This document shows, piece after piece, positions 5,223 through 7,934 of a stretch of 7,934 nt of DNA. The stretch lies in NCBI GenBank assembly GCA_030536165.1, contig JAUNQM010000106.1:1-7934 (forward strand). The letters are read 5' to 3'. Within the stretch, counting starts at the first letter, position 1, and every line of letters starts with the position of its first letter. Below the pieces are notes generated by a model, which did no database searches, was not told the origin of the DNA, and was given only the letters and a program-made list of their open reading frames with translations. This stretch comes from Prevotellaceae bacterium (GTDB lineage Bacteria; Bacteroidota; Bacteroidia; Bacteroidales; Bacteroidaceae). The translations under genes were made by a program, and so were the position numbers.

Positions 5223-7853
5223 ATGGAATTAGCAAAAAACTACAGCCCAAAAGAGGTTGAAAGCAAGTGGTATCAGTATTGGTTAGACAACAAGTTGTTC
5301 TCGTCGAAGCCTGACGGCAGGGAACCGTATACAATCGTGATTCCGCCACCAAACGTAACCGGTGTGCTCCACATGGGACACATGCTCAACAATACTATCC
5401 AGGACATCCTCGTGCGCAAGGCACGTATGGATGGTAAGAATGCTTGCTGGGTGCCTGGCACAGACCATGCCAGCATTGCTACAGAAGCTAAAGTGGTGAA
5501 CAAGCTTGCCGAACAGGGCATAAAGAAGACCGACCTCACTCGCGAGGAATTCCTCAAGCATGCATGGGCATGGACAGAGGAACACGGAGGCATCATCCTG
5601 AAGCAACTTCGCAAGCTTGGCGCAAGCTGCGACTGGGACCGTACGGCATTCACTATGGACGAGGAGCGCTCAAAGAGCGTTATTAAGGTGTTTGTTGACC
5701 TCTACAACAAAGGCCTTATTTACCGTGGCGTGCGCATGGTGAACTGGGATCCGAAGGCACTGACTGCACTCTCTGACGAGGAAGTTATATATAAGGAAGA
5801 GCACTCAAAACTCTACTATCTGCGCTACTACGTAGAAGGCGAGGACAAGTATGCTGTAGTTGCAACCACACGCCCAGAGACAATCATGGGCGACACGGCT
5901 ATGTGTATCAACCCTAACGACCCAAAGAATCAGTGGCTGAAGGGAAAGAAAGTAATCGTTCCGCTCGTAGGTCGCGTTGTTCCTGTTATTGAGGACGAAT
6001 ACGTAGATATCGAGTTCGGTACAGGTTGCCTCAAGGTTACACCTGCCCATGACGTAAACGACTATATGCTCGGCGACAAACACAACCTCGAAAGCATTGA
6101 CATCTTCAACGACAACGGTACAATATCTGAAGCCGCAGGTATATACGTTGGCATGGACCGCTTCGACGTGAGAAAGCAGATAACTGAAGACCTCGAAAAG
6201 GCATGTTTGCTTGAAAAGGTTGAAGACTATGTAAATAAGGTTGGATGCTCTGAGCGTACCGGTGTTGCCATTGAGCCGAAACTCTCAATGCAGTGGTTCC
6301 TCTCAATGAAGCACTTTGCCGACATGGCATTGCCACCGGTAATGAACGATGAGATTCGTTTCTACCCTACAAAATACAAGGTAACTTACAAGAACTGGCT
6401 GGAGAATATCAAAGACTGGTGCATCTCGCGTCAGTTGTGGTGGGGACACAGAATACCAGCCTACTACATGCCGGAAGGCGGATTCGTAGTTGCCGAGACT
6501 GCTGAGGAAGCATTGAAGTTGGCACAGGCAAAGGGAAGCAAGGCACAGACAACAGCCGACCTTCGTCAGGAAGAAGACGCCCTCGACACATGGTTCTCAT
6601 CATGGTTGTGGCCAATCAGCCTTTTCAATGGCATCAACAACCCTGGCAACGAAGAAATCAACTACTACTATCCTACCTCATGTCTGGTAACAGGACCGGA
6701 CATCATCTTCTTCTGGGTAGCACGTATGATTATGGCAGGTTACGAGTACATGGGCAAGTTCCCATTCAAGAACGTATATTTCACGGGCATCGTGCGCGAC
6801 AAGATAGGAAGAAAGATGAGCAAGTCGTTAGGCAATTCGCCTGACCCACTCGAACTCATCGAGAAGTTCGGTGCCGACGGAGTGCGCATGGGTATGCTGC
6901 TCTCTGCCCCTGCAGGCAACGATATTTTGTTCGACGAATCGCTCTGCCAGCAAGGTTCAGCTTTCTGTAATAAGATATGGAATGCATTCCGCCTGATTAG
7001 TGGTTGGGAAGTAAGCGACGAGATTAAGGCTGGCGAAGGTAGCAAGACTGCTATGAAATGGTTCGAAGCAAAACTCAAGGAGCAAGTTGCAGAGATTGAA
7101 GACCTCTACAGCAAATACAGACTCAGCGAAGCACTTATGGCTGCGTTCAAACTCTTTACCGACGAGTTCTCTGGTTGGTATCTTGAGATGATTAAGCCTG
7201 CTTATCAAAAGCCTATCGACAAGGAAACTTATACTGCAACGCTTGGTTTCTTCGAGGCACTGATGAAGATTATTCATCCATTCATGCCATTTATCACTGA
7301 AGAACTCTATCAGCAGGTCAAAGGCGGTGAGGAAGTTGAATCAATCATGACTGCGACACTCAAACTCGATGCTGCGACCGAAGAAGAGAAGCAACTTCTT
7401 GCAGATATCGAGACCATGAAACAGGTTATTGCTGGTGTGCGTGCCGTAAGAAACAGCAAGAACATTCCGCCGAAAGAACCTCTCACACTCGAAATAGTCA
7501 AAGGCAGCCAGCTGCCTAACCTCAGCGAAGAGCTCATCGTAAAGATGGCAAACCTCGAAGCAATCAAGGAAGTTGAGCAGAAAGACGAGTCAGCTTCTGC
7601 CTTCATGGTTGGAACCACAGAGTTCGCTGTGCCTCTTGGCAACCTCATCGATGTGGAAGCAGAAATAGCAAAGCAGGAAGCACAGTTGCAACACCTGATT
7701 GGATTCCTTGCAGGAGTTGAGAAGAAACTTTCAAATGAGAAGTTCGTGGCACATGCACCTGAAGCAGTCGTTGCACTCGAAAAGAAGAAGAAGGCCGACA
7801 GCGAAGAGAAGATTGCTGCACTGAAAGAAAGCATAAAGAAGTTAAGAGGATAA
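5223..7853 (+). CDS. valS: Valyl-tRNA synthetase
   Basis: This 876-residue class I aminoacyl-tRNA synthetase charges tRNA-Val with valine using ATP in the cytosol. The Rossmann core carries PPPNVTGVLHMGH, with the HIGH motif as HMGH at 50-53, and KMSKS at 531-535. The inserted CP1 editing domain, which removes mischarged threonine, is intact, with TTRPET (215-220) and a GTGCLKVTPAHD block. WCISRQLWWGHRIPAYY (399-415) and LDTWFSSWLWP are further family blocks, and the NVTG context distinguishes it from Ile- and LeuRS. A helical anticodon-binding domain occupies about 600-750, and residues from about 810 form the Lys/Glu-rich C-terminal coiled coil typical of ValRS. Length is normal. It has its own promoter, and no convincing terminator follows it, only an AT-rich inverted repeat at 7873-7894. 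Confidence 0.99.
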   Translation: MELAKNYSPKEVESKWYQYWLDNKLFSSKPDGREPYTIVIPPPNVTGVLHMGHMLNNTIQDILVRKARMDGKNACWVPGTDHASIATEAKVVNKLAEQGIKKTDLTREEFLKHAWAWTEEHGGIILKQLRKLGASCDWDRTAFTMDEERSKSVIKVFVDLYNKGLIYRGVRMVNWDPKALTALSDEEVIYKEEHSKLYYLRYYVEGEDKYAVVATTRPETIMGDTAMCINPNDPKNQWLKGKKVIVPLVGRVVPVIEDEYVDIEFGTGCLKVTPAHDVNDYMLGDKHNLESIDIFNDNGTISEAAGIYVGMDRFDVRKQITEDLEKACLLEKVEDYVNKVGCSERTGVAIEPKLSMQWFLSMKHFADMALPPVMNDEIRFYPTKYKVTYKNWLENIKDWCISRQLWWGHRIPAYYMPEGGFVVAETAEEALKLAQAKGSKAQTTADLRQEEDALDTWFSSWLWPISLFNGINNPGNEEINYYYPTSCLVTGPDIIFFWVARMIMAGYEYMGKFPFKNVYFTGIVRDKIGRKMSKSLGNSPDPLELIEKFGADGVRMGMLLSAPAGNDILFDESLCQQGSAFCNKIWNAFRLISGWEVSDEIKAGEGSKTAMKWFEAKLKEQVAEIEDLYSKYRLSEALMAAFKLFTDEFSGWYLEMIKPAYQKPIDKETYTATLGFFEALMKIIHPFMPFITEELYQQVKGGEEVESIMTATLKLDAATEEEKQLLADIETMKQVIAGVRAVRNSKNIPPKEPLTLEIVKGSQLPNLSEELIVKMANLEAIKEVEQKDESASAFMVGTTEFAVPLGNLIDVEAEIAKQEAQLQHLIGFLAGVEKKLSNEKFVAHAPEAVVALEKKKKADSEEKIAALKESIKKLRG

Positions 7854-7903
7854 AAAACTTTATCTAAGATATCTATATTGTCTATCATATATAGCATACC
7901 TAT

Positions 7904-7934
7904 ATGACGAATAAACGAATATTTCTCAACGACA
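7904..7934 (+). CDS. Possible 5' end of a further gene, cut by the window edge
   Basis: An ATG at 7904 opens a frame reading MTNKRIFLND that runs off the window. It begins 50 bases after valS in the same orientation, and the intervening DNA is AT-rich with no TAnnTTTG box, which would fit a gene co-transcribed with valS. Ten codons are too few for identification, and it may be a chance frame. Confidence 0.3.
   Translation, partial: MTNKRIFLND

Noticed and set aside
7873..7894. valS terminator
   Set aside because: CTATAT and ATATAG can pair over a ten-base loop, but the stem is entirely weak AT-rich pairing with no T-run.
7310..7897. Minus-strand ORF opposite the 3' end of valS
   Set aside because: Ser/Phe-rich low-complexity translation is the expected antisense of the Lys/Glu-rich coiled coil of ValRS.

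Overview
The window looks like a chromosomal segment of a Bacteroidota member, most likely in or near Prevotellaceae. The promoters carry the phylum's TAnnTTTG -7 element, two of them with a TTTG box exactly 19 bases upstream. No gene has a Shine-Dalgarno sequence, the spacers are AT-rich, and the encoded proteins (LuxS, an MltD-like lipoprotein, IF-3 with a long charged tail, ValRS) have a Bacteroidales character. The genus is an inference from recall; no search was run.

Layout, left to right. (1) Positions 3-152 hold the C-terminal end of an M15-type peptidoglycan peptidase that enters from outside the window. (2) A 275-base gap contains a bulged palindromic repeat and the luxS promoter. 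(3) luxS (428-898) and a lipoprotein lytic transglycosylase (940-1851) follow on the plus strand and may be co-transcribed. (4) A convergent 403-residue protein of unknown function lies on the minus strand (1882-3093). (5) Back-to-back promoters separate it from the translation operon infC-rpmI-rplT (3289-4637), which ends at a strong intrinsic terminator (4667-4703). (6) A 519-base non-coding spacer (4704-5222) follows. (7) valS (5223-7853) has its own near-consensus promoter. (8) The first codons of a possible further gene start at 7904 and run off the end.

How the genes fit together: the core is translation machinery (IF-3, L35, L20, valyl-tRNA synthetase). Cell-wall enzymes (M15 peptidase, lytic transglycosylase) and LuxS, which recycles S-ribosylhomocysteine and produces the AI-2 precursor, lie to the left. 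A hairpin in the infC-rpmI junction sits where L20 feedback control acts in other bacteria.

The least explained part is the rplT-valS spacer. It holds four identical 13-bp palindromes spaced 23, 24 and 23 bp apart, plus a leftward promoter of textbook Bacteroidota form. That promoter reads into a 28-codon ORF encoding a signal-peptide-like sequence, whose stop codon lies inside one of the palindromes. This could be a small expressed locus, a gene remnant or a regulatory array. The rest of the window is mostly ordinary housekeeping sequence, and no complete novel system is demonstrated here.
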